A stretch of DNA of 7,630 bases from an uncultured Lachnospiraceae bacterium (lineage in GTDB: Bacteria > Bacillota > Clostridia > Lachnospirales > Lachnospiraceae): positions 1 to 7,630 of the forward strand of contig CACZOG010000236.1 in the NCBI GenBank assembly GCA_902782715.1, in the 5' to 3' direction. The notes under the pieces are model-generated. The model did no database searches and was not told the origin of the DNA. It saw only the letters and a program-made list of their open reading frames with translations. How positions within the stretch are numbered: the stretch's first letter is position 1; every line of letters starts with the position of its first letter. Below are positions 1 through 7,434 of this stretch, piece after piece. The position numbers and the translations under genes were made by a program.

Positions 1-468
1 CTGTTTTTCGCCGTTTATCTGTAACTGCTTTATAGCTGCGGGACGATATACGTCAAGGGCTACAAGCAAAGGTTTCTTTCCCTTTTGGATGAACTTGCCT
101 GCGAGTTTTGCAGCCGTCGTCGTTTTACCTGCACCCTGAAGACCGCAGAGCATTATCACCGTCGTGGCCTGTCCGGGTTCGAATTTAAGTTCAACCGTTT
201 CGGCCCCCAAAACTTTTGTAAGTTCCTCATTAACTATTTTAATAACCGCCTGACCGGGATTAAGGCCTTCCAGAACCTCGGTACCGACCGCTCTTTCTTC
301 AACGGATTTGATAAAGTTCTTAACTACCTTATAGTTAACATCCGCTTCAAGAAGTGCAAGCTTAACTTCTTTTAAGGCAACTTTAACATCTTCTTCGGTA
401 AGACGGCCTTTTGAACGTAAGTTTTTAAATACGTTTGTAAGTTTATCCGTTAAGTTTTCAAATGCCAT
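1..468 (-). CDS. ffh: Signal recognition particle protein Ffh (SRP54), N-terminal part, cut by the window edge
   Basis: Ffh is the GTPase of the signal recognition particle. With the 4.5S/scRNA it binds hydrophobic signal sequences on ribosomes and docks on FtsY at the membrane. Only the first 156 codons are here; the rest of the G domain and the methionine-rich M domain lie left of the window. Visible are the N-domain helical bundle (about residues 1-95) with its ALLEADV motif (38-44), the P-loop GLQGAGKTTTA (109-119), and DVYRPAA (139-145), which marks the G2 region. These motifs are diagnostic of SRP GTPases, and the LQGAGK form fits Ffh rather than FtsY. The ATG at 466-468 shares one base with the ylxM stop (TAATG), and a GAGG lies 7 nt upstream, so the start is well supported and probably translationally coupled to ylxM. 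Nothing suggests a break in the visible part. Confidence 0.97.
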   Translation of the reverse strand, partial: MAFENLTDKLTNVFKNLRSKGRLTEEDVKVALKEVKLALLEADVNYKVVKNFIKSVEERAVGTEVLEGLNPGQAVIKIVNEELTKVLGAETVELKFEPGQATTVIMLCGLQGAGKTTTAAKLAGKFIQKGKKPLLVALDVYRPAAIKQLQINGEKQ

Positions 469-803
469 TACAGATCCTCAGTGAGTTCGTTAAGATAATT
501 TAAGATCTTCTTAACGGACTCTTTATTGTCCAAACCGTTTAATTCTTCTTTAATCTTTACAACGGTTTCCGTATTCTTTAAGTATTTCTCAGCAAAATGA
601 AGTTTTTCTTCATAATCGTTTAAGATCTTGTCGATCCTTTTGACTGCGTCATGCACTCCCTGTCTGGAAATACCCATTTCTTCGCCGATCTCCGATAATG
701 AAAAATCATTGTCGACAACATCCGAATATATCTTTCTCTGATGTTCGGTGAGCAGATCGCCGTAAATATCAAAAAGTAAGGAGCGTTCTACGATTCTTTC
801 CAT
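468..803 (-). CDS. ylxM: YlxM family SRP-associated helix-turn-helix protein
   Basis: A 111-residue protein of the YlxM/p13 family, which in Firmicutes is encoded just before ffh and has been linked to the SRP; its exact role is less settled than that of Ffh. The N-terminal half carries a sigma-70 region 4-like helix-turn-helix: LLTEHQRK at 17-24, then SLSEIGEEMGISRQGVHDAV at 35-54. The C-terminal half is charged and helical. Length matches the family (about 105-120). I chose the ATG at 801-803 rather than an upstream in-frame TTG at 858-860. The TTG lies upstream of the predicted -10 box and so outside the transcript, and its 19 extra residues do not resemble the family, whose members begin shortly before the LLFDIYGDLLT stretch. 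The ribosome site before this ATG (GAGAAAAGAG) is weak, which leaves some doubt. The stop overlaps the ffh start by 1 nt. Confidence 0.92.
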   Translation of the reverse strand: MERIVERSLLFDIYGDLLTEHQRKIYSDVVDNDFSLSEIGEEMGISRQGVHDAVKRIDKILNDYEEKLHFAEKYLKNTETVVKIKEELNGLDNKESVKKILNYLNELTEDL

Positions 804-850
804 GACTCTTTTCTCGTAAAATACATACTTTGCCCATACGCAGCCTGTTA

Positions 851-879
851 AATATACCAAAAAATAAAAGGGCTGTCAA
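851..879 (-). promoter_or_regulatory. Sigma-A-type promoter of ylxM-ffh, embedded in the ftsY terminator
   Basis: On the minus strand a perfect -35 box TTGACA (874-879) is followed by a 17-nt spacer and a -10 box TATATT (851-856). The predicted start of transcription is near 844, giving a leader of about 41 nt before the ylxM ATG at 803. The -35 box is part of the 3' arm of the terminator hairpin and the terminator's T-rich tract forms the spacer. The promoter explains how ylxM-ffh is expressed despite the terminator. The call rests on box quality and spacing only. Confidence 0.8.
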
Positions 880-898
880 GACTTTTTACTTGACAGCC
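859..898 (-). terminator. Intrinsic terminator after ftsY
   Basis: A perfect 10-bp inverted repeat, GGCTGTCAAG (889-898 in minus-strand reading) and CTTGACAGCC (871-880), encloses an 8-nt loop TAAAAAGT. The RNA then runs into CTTTTATTTTTT. The hairpin begins 6 nt after the ftsY stop codon. A stem with 6 G:C pairs followed by a U-rich tract is a classic Rho-independent terminator on the minus strand. On the plus strand the sequence after the stem is not T-rich, so it is not bidirectional. Confidence 0.9.
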
Positions 899-904
899 TG
901 CAAT

Positions 905-1840
905 TTAATTGTTTTCATTGTCAAAAATGGCACTGACGAAGGATTTTGAATCAAATTTCTGAAGATCCTCAATTCCTTCTCCGACACCGATGTATTTAAC
1001 GGGGATCTTAAGTTCCTGCCAGATAGCGATCGCGATACCGCCCTTTGCGGTTCCGTCCATCTTTGTAAGGATGATACCCGTTATATCGCATGCTTCTTTG
1101 AATTCTTTTGCCTGATTTAGCGCATTCTGACCTGTGGATGCATCAAGAACAAGGAAGTTTTCACGATGGATTCCCGGGAATTCTCTGTCGATGACCCTGT
1201 TCATCTTCTTCAATTCTTCCATCAGGTTCTTCTTATTGTGAAGTCTTCCGGCAGTATCGCAGAGAAGAATATCAACATCTTTGGCTTTTGCTGACTGAAG
1301 CGCATCAAAGATAACGCTTGCGGGATCCGTACCTTCTTTTGCCTTTACCATGGGAACGTTTACTCTTTCTGCCCATGCTTCAAGCTGTTCGGTAGCCGCA
1401 GCTCTGAATGTATCGGCTGCTGCGATAAGTACTTTCTTATTGTCTTCTTTAAAATTATGTGCGAGTTTTCCGATAGTTGTTGTCTTTCCGACACCGTTTA
1501 CGCCGATGACGAAGATTATCGATTTTTCGTTTTCGAAAGAATAATCATCCGTATGAGTATTTATCCTTTCGGAAAGAAGGTTGATAAGATAATCCCTGCA
1601 GTCTTCGGGGTTCTTTATGTGTTCGACTTTTACAAGTGTTTTGATCTCTTCGATGATCTCCGAAGAAGTAACGACACCTATATCAGCCATGACCAGAACT
1701 TCTTCGAGTTCTTCATAAAAATCGTCGTCTATTGTGGAAAAACCGTGAAAAACACCGTCAAGACCATCGAGTAAGTTAATTCTTGTTTTATTAAGACCGT
1801 TTTTCAGTCTGGCAAAAAAGCCGCTTTTTTCTTTTTCCAT
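905..1840 (-). CDS. ftsY: Signal recognition particle receptor FtsY
   Basis: FtsY is the membrane-associated SRP receptor GTPase. It forms a pseudo-symmetric heterodimer with Ffh and hands ribosome-nascent chains to the Sec translocon. The 311-residue protein has a short basic, amphipathic N-terminus (FFARLKNGLNKTR, 8-20) and lacks the long acidic A domain of E. coli FtsY, as is usual for Gram-positives. The N domain (about 20-100) includes VLVMADIG (48-55). The G domain shows the P-loop GVNGVGKTTT (113-122), DTFRAAA (143-149), DTAGR (195-199), TKMDGTAKGG (259-268) and the closing GVGEGIEDLQKFD (285-297). GVNGVGKTT and DTFRAAA separate it from Ffh. Its ATG overlaps the smc TAA by 1 nt, with AAGG (1851-1854) 10 nt upstream, so translation is probably coupled to smc. 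It is the last gene before the terminator. All key residues are present. Confidence 0.98.
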   Translation of the reverse strand: MEKEKSGFFARLKNGLNKTRINLLDGLDGVFHGFSTIDDDFYEELEEVLVMADIGVVTSSEIIEEIKTLVKVEHIKNPEDCRDYLINLLSERINTHTDDYSFENEKSIIFVIGVNGVGKTTTIGKLAHNFKEDNKKVLIAAADTFRAAATEQLEAWAERVNVPMVKAKEGTDPASVIFDALQSAKAKDVDILLCDTAGRLHNKKNLMEELKKMNRVIDREFPGIHRENFLVLDASTGQNALNQAKEFKEACDITGIILTKMDGTAKGGIAIAIWQELKIPVKYIGVGEGIEDLQKFDSKSFVSAIFDNENN

Positions 1841-4800
1841 TATTTTTTAGCCTTGTTTTCTTCTTTTTCCAATTCTTTTTCGACAAGATCGACGCTTACA
1901 AGCGCGGAAACACCCTTTTCCTGCATTGTAATACCGTAGAGTCTGTCGGCTTTATACATGGTTCCTCTTCTGTGTGTGATAACAATAAACTGTGTGTTCT
2001 TTGTCATCTTCATAAGATACTTGGCGAATCTGTCAACGTTGCTCTCATCCAGAGCAGCTTCAATTTCGTCAAGCAAACAGAAAGGCGAGGGTTTGAGATT
2101 CTGAATGGCAAAAAGCAGAGATATCGCAGTCAGTGCTTTTTCACCACCGGAAAGCTGCATCATGTTCTGAAGTTTCTTTCCCGGAGGCTGAGCATTGATC
2201 TTAATGCCGGCTTCAAGGATATCATCTTCATCGAGCAGTTCGAGATCCGCCTGTCCTCCGCCGAAGAGTTCCTTGAATACTTTATCAAATTCGGTTGATA
2301 TCCTTCCGAACTGTTCCTTAAACTGTGCACGCATCGAAATATCGAGTTCATCGATGATCTTGACAAGTTCCTTTTCCGCTTCAAGAAGGTCGTTATGCTG
2401 AGTTGTAAGGAAACTGTGTCTTTCGAATACTTCTTTATATTGTTCGATAGCATTGACGTTTACGACACCGAGTTTCTTGATATCGTCTTTTAACGAATGA
2501 ACAGTCTTCTTCATGTCGGAAAGATTGTTAAGGCTTTCGTCGCGAAGTGCCTTTGCATCCTGATATGTGATCTCGTATTCCTGCCAGATATATGATGAGA
2601 ACGAAGCAAGATTTTCCTGCTGTTTCTCTTTCATGCTTCTTAATCTGAAAAGTTCCTTGTCAAGATCCGAGATCCTTGTAGTAATGGCATCTCTGTCGGT
2701 AAAATAGGACTTCTGCTTTGCGAGGAGTTCTTCCTTTCTTGCGGTATCTTCAGAAAGTTTCTTCTGTGCGTCCGTAGAAGATTTACTTCCCGCTTCAATC
2801 GTCTTTTTGATCTCTTCAAGGTCTTTTTTCTTATTTTCTATCTCTGTATCGGTTAACGATCTGGACTGAATGATCTCTTCTTTCTCATCCGAAAGTCTCT
2901 TGGCATCAGCATAGAGTCTGTTAAGGTTTGACTGTTCGAATTCCTGTTTCTGAAGGAGTTTTTCCATGACAAGATTGGAATCGTTGACATTCTTCGCCTT
3001 TTCAGTCTCGTCTGTCTTTAACTGAGCAAGTTCTTTCTGTTTTTCATCGATCGTAAGTTTTTCTTTCTCTTCGTTTGCAACCGATTCTTTTAAAAGAACT
3101 TCCTTTTCTGCTTTCTGTTTATCAAGAGACTCAAGATCAAGTCCTATCATTGCAGCTTCTTCACGAAGTGCATCGAAATCCGATAAGGTTGATCCCATCT
3201 TCTCCTTTGCATTCTCACAGTTGATCCTTGCGGAGTTCTGTCTTATAAATGCATCCTGCAGATCGTCTTTGTTCTTTATTATAAGGGCTCTTACTTCGTT
3301 TCTGTTTTTCTTTATATTTTCGATCTCTTCTAAAATATCGTCCTGTTTCTTTGCAAGCGCTTTGACGTTTTTCTCAAGTTCTTCGATCTCTCTTCTTCTG
3401 GAAAGAAGGTTCGAATTGTTCTTGAAATTACCGCCGCTAATACCGCCGCCGGGAATGAGCATTTCACCCTCAAGAGTTACCATTCTGATTCCGAAATCAA
3501 ATTTTCTGGCGATCTTTAAAGCATTATCAACATTATCAATGACAAGGATCCTGCCTAAAAGAGTCTTGGCAACATTCTTATATTCATCATCGACTTCAAC
3601 GATCTCGTCTGCTTTGCCGAGTACGCCTTTTTCTTTTAAAGCCTCGGGCTGTTTAAACTTCTCGGGATTGGTAATTGAAGTAAGAGGAAGGAATGTGGCT
3701 CTTCCGGCTCTTTCTTTCTTTAAAAGTTCGATCTGCTTCTTAGCGCAGTCCTCATCCTTGGTTACGATATTCTGAATGTTTCCGCCGAGAGCGATCTCTA
3801 TTGCTGTCTCATATTTTTCGGGAACCCTGATGATATCGGCTACAACACCGATTATTCTTTTATCCGAACTCTTCTGTTCCATAACACGCTTTATGGAAGA
3901 GTTGAATCCGTCATATCTCTCGGAGATATTGGTGATGGCATCGAGTTTGGATTTTTCCTGATGGTATTGTGACTGAACTTCTTTTAATCTGTCATCCGTA
4001 GCGGCCAGTTCATCGTGGAAAGATACGGTCTTTGCATCAAGATCTTTGGCTTTCTGATTTAATCCGGCGATCTCTTCGGTTATCTTATTAAATTCATCTT
4101 CGAACTTCTTTATCTCACTGTTGGCTTTTGCTTCAACAGACTTTGCGGCAAGAAGTTTTGCATTGATCTCGGATAATCTGATGTTTTTCTGGGAAATACC
4201 GGTCTCAATAGATGAAACATCAGCCTTAAGAGTTGCTCTTTCGTTAAGGATCTCGATGATATAGCTGTTTCCTTTATCAATGTATGAAGTCACTGTTTCT
4301 ATCATGGCTTCCACATTGTCGAGTTCTTCCTTTGCCGCATCACAAGCAGCTTTTTTATCTTCTATTTCTTTATCGATACCGCCTTTTAATTCCAGGACCT
4401 TGTTGATCTCCTCGTTTTTGGACGCGATCGAAGAATCGAGATTCTGAAGTCTCGTATTTAAATGTTCAATATTATCTGTTGCCGATGATATCTGCTCGTT
4501 TAAAACTTTGATCTCGCCTTCAAGTTTCTCGCGAAGAACATCCGTATCTGCGAGTTTCGATCTGTTGCTCTCGATCTCTTCTTCAAGATGAGCAAGGATG
4601 TTTTCAACTTCTTCGTAGTCTCTTTTAAGCTTTTCTCCGTTTAATACGGCTTCATCATAATCTTTAGCGGCAATTTCTTCTTTCTGGGCAAGTTCCGTTA
4701 TCTTCTTGTCGATAACCTCGGAATCGAGAAGAAAAACATTGATATCGTACTTTTTTAACTCTTCCTTCTTGGAGAGATATATTTTCGCCTTTTCGGAATC

Positions 4801-5421
4801 TTTCTCTAAAGGACCTATCTGTCTGTCAAGTTCTGAAAGAATATCCGTAACACGTAAAAGATTCGCTCTTTCATTCTCTAATTTCTTTAACGCTTCGGTC
4901 TTTCTTCTTTTATATTTTACGATACCTGCGGCTTCATCAAAGAGTTCTCGTCTGTCCTCGGGCTTCGAGCTTAAGATCTTATCGATCTGACCCTGTCCGA
5001 TAATGGAATATCCCTCTTTACCGATACCCGTATCATAAAAAAGTTCGTTTACATCTTTTAATCTGCAAACGGCTCCGTTAATGAGATACTCGGATTCTCC
5101 CGAACGGTAGATCCTTCTTGCAACGGTAACTTCGTCAAAATCTATGGCAAGTGAATGATCGGAATTGTCAAGAGTAATGGCAACATATGCGCTGCCCACG
5201 GGTTTTCTTAACTGTGTACCCGAAAAAATGACATCCTGCATGGATGCCCCTCTTAACTGTTTTATCCTTTGTTCGCCGAGAACCCATCTTACGGCATCGG
5301 CAACATTACTCTTACCCGATCCGTTAGGTCCTACGATACCTGTGATACCGTTATTAAATTGAAGTACCATCTTGTTGGCAAAAGACTTAAAGCCCTGTAC
5401 CTCAATACTTTTTAAATACAT
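1840..5421 (-). CDS. smc: Chromosome partition/condensation protein SMC
   Basis: SMC is the ATPase of the bacterial condensin complex. Its homodimer, bridged by ScpA and ScpB (not in this window), extrudes and aligns chromosomal DNA for segregation. The 1193 residues match the family's usual length near 1190. The N-terminal ABC half-head has Walker A GPNGSGKSN (31-39), the R-loop QLRG (55-58) and Q-loop GQGQIDKIL (142-150). A long Glu/Lys-rich coiled coil (about 170-500) leads to the hinge (about 505-670) with GRATFLPL (573-580) and the glycine-rich GGGISGG (658-664). A second coiled coil (about 675-1030) returns to the C-terminal half-head with signature LSGGEK (1090-1095), Walker B ending CLLDE (catalytic Glu 1119) and the H-loop ITHRRGTM (His1150). 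All ATPase motifs are intact. The start ATG is 1 nt after the rnc stop, with AAGGAAG as ribosome site; the stop overlaps ftsY. Confidence 0.99.
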   Translation of the reverse strand: MYLKSIEVQGFKSFANKMVLQFNNGITGIVGPNGSGKSNVADAVRWVLGEQRIKQLRGASMQDVIFSGTQLRKPVGSAYVAITLDNSDHSLAIDFDEVTVARRIYRSGESEYLINGAVCRLKDVNELFYDTGIGKEGYSIIGQGQIDKILSSKPEDRRELFDEAAGIVKYKRRKTEALKKLENERANLLRVTDILSELDRQIGPLEKDSEKAKIYLSKKEELKKYDINVFLLDSEVIDKKITELAQKEEIAAKDYDEAVLNGEKLKRDYEEVENILAHLEEEIESNRSKLADTDVLREKLEGEIKVLNEQISSATDNIEHLNTRLQNLDSSIASKNEEINKVLELKGGIDKEIEDKKAACDAAKEELDNVEAMIETVTSYIDKGNSYIIEILNERATLKADVSSIETGISQKNIRLSEINAKLLAAKSVEAKANSEIKKFEDEFNKITEEIAGLNQKAKDLDAKTVSFHDELAATDDRLKEVQSQYHQEKSKLDAITNISERYDGFNSSIKRVMEQKSSDKRIIGVVADIIRVPEKYETAIEIALGGNIQNIVTKDEDCAKKQIELLKKERAGRATFLPLTSITNPEKFKQPEALKEKGVLGKADEIVEVDDEYKNVAKTLLGRILVIDNVDNALKIARKFDFGIRMVTLEGEMLIPGGGISGGNFKNNSNLLSRRREIEELEKNVKALAKKQDDILEEIENIKKNRNEVRALIIKNKDDLQDAFIRQNSARINCENAKEKMGSTLSDFDALREEAAMIGLDLESLDKQKAEKEVLLKESVANEEKEKLTIDEKQKELAQLKTDETEKAKNVNDSNLVMEKLLQKQEFEQSNLNRLYADAKRLSDEKEEIIQSRSLTDTEIENKKKDLEEIKKTIEAGSKSSTDAQKKLSEDTARKEELLAKQKSYFTDRDAITTRISDLDKELFRLRSMKEKQQENLASFSSYIWQEYEITYQDAKALRDESLNNLSDMKKTVHSLKDDIKKLGVVNVNAIEQYKEVFERHSFLTTQHNDLLEAEKELVKIIDELDISMRAQFKEQFGRISTEFDKVFKELFGGGQADLELLDEDDILEAGIKINAQPPGKKLQNMMQLSGGEKALTAISLLFAIQNLKPSPFCLLDEIEAALDESNVDRFAKYLMKMTKNTQFIVITHRRGTMYKADRLYGITMQEKGVSALVSVDLVEKELEKEENKAKK

Positions 5422-5422
5422 T

Positions 5423-6118
5423 TTATTCTTCCTTCGTCAAAATCTTGATTCCCTCATATGCTGCGATCTGCTCGGCTTCTTTTTTGTTATGTCCTTCCCC
5501 GGAACACAACAATTCTTCATTAATGAACAAGCCTACCACAAAATGCTTATCATGGTCGGGACCGGTTTCTTCCAAAACCTTATATTCGAGTTTCATATTG
5601 TCTCTTGACTGAACATATATCTGCATTCTGCTCTTTGAGTCAACAAACAACTGGTTCTCGGATATATCATTTAAAAGAAATTTTTCTATATATTCTTTGG
5701 CAGCCATATATCCGAATTCAAGATATACCGCGCCGATGATCGCTTCAAAAACATCGGAAAGAAGAGAATTTCTGTTTCTTCCGCCGCTCGCATCTTCACC
5801 TTTGCCCAAAAGAATGAATTCGGAAAGATTCATGCGTCTAGCGGTAAAAGCAAGCGAAGGCTCGCAGACAAGCGATGCTCTGAGTTTGGATAATTCGCCT
5901 TCGGGCATATCGGGATGTCTTCTGTATAAAAAGTCACTCGAAACTATCTCGAGCACGGCATCACCCAGAAACTCGAGTCTCTCATAATCTTCCCATTTAT
6001 TAACTTTTAATTCATTTACAAAAGAAGAATGTGATATGGCGCTTCTTAAATTCGAAGTATCCGAAAATTTAAAGCCAATCAATTCCTGCAGTCGTTCAAG
6101 TTTGTCTTCAATATTCAT
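5423..6118 (-). CDS. rnc: Ribonuclease III
   Basis: RNase III is a Mg-dependent endonuclease that cuts double-stranded RNA, notably the stems around 16S and 23S rRNA and regulatory duplexes. The 231-residue protein has the family layout. The catalytic domain (about 1-150) bears the signature ERLEFLGDA (46-54). The acidic residues Glu49, Asp53, Asp122 and Glu125 (in SDVFEA, 121-126) fit the metal-binding set. A double-stranded RNA-binding domain follows (about 158-228), with the start DSKSRMQIYVQ, the loop GPDHDKHF (187-193) and GEGHNKKEAEQIAA (207-220). Its ATG overlaps the acpP TGA as ATGA (6115-6118), the usual arrangement for coupling. The ribosome site is weak (GGAACG), which also suggests dependence on upstream translation. 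It lies before smc, as in many Firmicutes. No key residue is missing. Confidence 0.98.
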   Translation of the reverse strand: MNIEDKLERLQELIGFKFSDTSNLRSAISHSSFVNELKVNKWEDYERLEFLGDAVLEIVSSDFLYRRHPDMPEGELSKLRASLVCEPSLAFTARRMNLSEFILLGKGEDASGGRNRNSLLSDVFEAIIGAVYLEFGYMAAKEYIEKFLLNDISENQLFVDSKSRMQIYVQSRDNMKLEYKVLEETGPDHDKHFVVGLFINEELLCSGEGHNKKEAEQIAAYEGIKILTKEE

Positions 6119-6354
6119 TTTTTACGTTCCATTACCTTTTCGATTAATAAAACGGCTTCGCCGACGTTGGAGATCTGTTCGACATCTTCCCCATCCAACG
6201 AAATATCAAGAGCTGATTCAACTCCGAGTATTATCTGATAAACATCTAAAGAATCTGCACAAAGATCCCCTATGAATGTTGTCTCTTCCGTTATCTCATT
6301 GGCATCGACATTTAATATCTCAACAATTTTTTCTTTTAAAACATCAAGTATCAT
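6115..6354 (-). CDS. acpP: Acyl carrier protein (slightly divergent)
   Basis: ACP carries growing fatty acyl chains on a phosphopantetheine arm. PlsX, encoded just upstream, takes acyl groups from acyl-ACP to make acyl phosphate. The 79-residue protein matches the family length and has the attachment site ADSLD with Ser35. Two points depart from typical fatty-acid ACPs. The residue before ADSL is Cys32 instead of the usual Gly, and helix II reads DSLDVYQIILGVESAL, where the acidic residues matching E. coli Glu41, Glu48 and Glu49 are Gln40, Ser47 and Ala48. It is still acidic overall and keeps hydrophobic residues at core positions. The position between plsX and rnc supports the acpP name, although a second ACP elsewhere in the genome is possible. 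The start ATG follows an in-frame TAA, so no longer form exists. Confidence 0.93.
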   Translation of the reverse strand: MILDVLKEKIVEILNVDANEITEETTFIGDLCADSLDVYQIILGVESALDISLDGEDVEQISNVGEAVLLIEKVMERKK

Positions 6355-6363
6355 TTCTTACTG

Positions 6364-7386
6364 TTAATCCTCCTGGAGCTCGGTTATGGCAAAACTGTCT
6401 TTAAGTATTTCGAGTATTCCGCTTTCCTTGAATTTGATGCACTGTTTCAGTGCATGTTTGATCTCTCCCGCTTTGGAATTTCCGTGTCCTTTTACAACAA
6501 GCCCTTTTAAACCGAGAAGAGGTGCTCCGCCGTATTCGGATGCGGAGAACGACTTTAAGGTTTTCTTAATGGCAGGTTTAACCAGTGCTCCGCCGATCTT
6601 GGATTTTGTAGTGGAAAGCATCGATTCCTTGATCTTGGCGATAAGCGTTGCGCTTAAACCTTCATATAATTTAAGGATTACGTTTCCGACAAAAGCATCG
6701 CAAACGATAACGTCACAAAAACCGTCCGCAATATCCCTGGCCTCAACACTTCCAATGAAATTGATGTCGGGACAGTTTTTAAGTAACGGAAACGTATCCT
6801 TAACCAGCAGATTTCCCTTTTCTTCTTCACTGCCGATATTAACTATGGCAACTTTGGGGTTTTCGATCCCCATCATTTTATTCATATAAACGCTTCCCAT
6901 CCTTGCGAACTGAACAAGATTGGAAGGTTTTGAATCAACATTCGCACCGCAGTCGATAAGTAAAGAAAATCCTTTTGCGGTAGGAATCAGCGGAGCAAGG
7001 GGAGGTCTTTCCACACCTTTGATACGGCCGACGATAACCTGTCCGCCCACAAGTACGGCTCCGGTAGAACCGCATGATACAAACGCATCCGCTTCTTTAT
7101 TCTTTAACATGTTCATACCGACTACGATCGAAGAATTTTTCTTCTTTCTTATAGCGGCAACGGGAGGTTCCGACATGGATATGATCTCTGTTGCATTAAC
7201 TATCTCAAGCTTTTCGGAATCATATTCTTTACCTTCAAGTTCCTTATCGATTAGCTCTTTGATCCCAACAAGAAAAATTTTTAAATTATCATTCTCTTTA
7301 AGCGCTTCCAAAGCTCCTTTTACAACTTCTTTCGGAGCATTGTCACCGCCGTGAGCATCAAGTGCAACTTTAACCAGATTATCCAT
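6364..7386 (-). CDS. plsX: Phosphate acyltransferase PlsX
   Basis: PlsX is a peripheral membrane enzyme that converts acyl-ACP and phosphate to acyl phosphate, the donor used by PlsY for the first acylation of glycerol 3-phosphate. The 340 residues match the family's usual 330-340. Motifs in order are DAHGGDNAP (10-18), ISMSEPPVAAIRKKKNSS (69-86), SCGSTGA (104-110), GRIKGVERPPLAP (120-132), NIGSEEEKGN (183-192), VCDAFVGNVILK (228-239), GGAPLLGLKG (286-295) and KGHGNS (299-304). SCGSTGA is a small variant of the commoner SAGNTGA or SAGSTGA. The ATG at 7384-7386 has GAGAGG (7394-7399) 7 nt upstream and about 42 nt of leader from the predicted promoter. It heads the minus-strand operon, and the following acpP encodes the carrier of its substrate. 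The N-terminus fits the family without extension. Confidence 0.98.
   Translation of the reverse strand: MDNLVKVALDAHGGDNAPKEVVKGALEALKENDNLKIFLVGIKELIDKELEGKEYDSEKLEIVNATEIISMSEPPVAAIRKKKNSSIVVGMNMLKNKEADAFVSCGSTGAVLVGGQVIVGRIKGVERPPLAPLIPTAKGFSLLIDCGANVDSKPSNLVQFARMGSVYMNKMMGIENPKVAIVNIGSEEEKGNLLVKDTFPLLKNCPDINFIGSVEARDIADGFCDVIVCDAFVGNVILKLYEGLSATLIAKIKESMLSTTKSKIGGALVKPAIKKTLKSFSASEYGGAPLLGLKGLVVKGHGNSKAGEIKHALKQCIKFKESGILEILKDSFAITELQED
6369..6374 (-). promoter_or_regulatory. Shine-Dalgarno site of acpP inside the plsX 3' end
   Basis: AGGAGG lies in the last codons of plsX, 14 nt upstream of the acpP ATG. That is longer than the usual 5-10 nt. No other good purine-rich site is closer, and an in-frame TAA directly before the GAA-ATG excludes an earlier start. 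The site may be suboptimal, or acpP may depend on ribosomes finishing plsX. Confidence 0.6.
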
Positions 7387-7434
7387 TTATAAACCTCTCG
7401 AAACAATACTTAAGTCCATAAAAATTCAACTTTA

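Noticed and set aside
85..375. A 96-codon plus-strand open frame opposite ffh.
   Set aside because: The minus strand encodes canonical Ffh motifs throughout; the plus-strand product resembles no family I know.
769..837. A 22-codon minus-strand frame starting with ATG shortly after the predicted ylxM transcript start and overlapping the ylxM start, a possible leader peptide.
   Set aside because: Only about 7 nt of leader would precede it, leaving no room for a ribosome site, and its sequence has no regulatory codon run or hairpin partner.
2160..2453. A 97-codon minus-strand frame inside smc in another frame.
   Set aside because: It lies within the conserved C-terminal part of smc, which is intact in its own frame. 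The product is basic and Ser/Arg-rich without family features, a frame shadow.
3221..3775. A 184-codon open frame on the plus strand opposite the smc hinge region.
   Set aside because: It is antisense to an intact, strongly conserved smc. Its product is a low-complexity Ser/Phe/Leu-rich translation typical of the complement of Glu/Lys-rich coiled-coil codons, and I see no supporting family match.
960..5340. Apparent abundance of GATC sites, especially in smc.
   Set aside because: Most arise from Glu-Ile or Lys-Ile codon pairs (GAG ATC, AAG ATC) or Asp-Leu pairs in coiled-coil coding sequence, so codon preference is the simpler explanation. No clustering suggests an origin or methylation switch.
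6386..7354. Two plus-strand open frames of 167 and 144 codons (6386-6889 and 6920-7354) opposite plsX.
   Set aside because: They are antisense shadows of a fully conserved plsX, with no recognisable motif.
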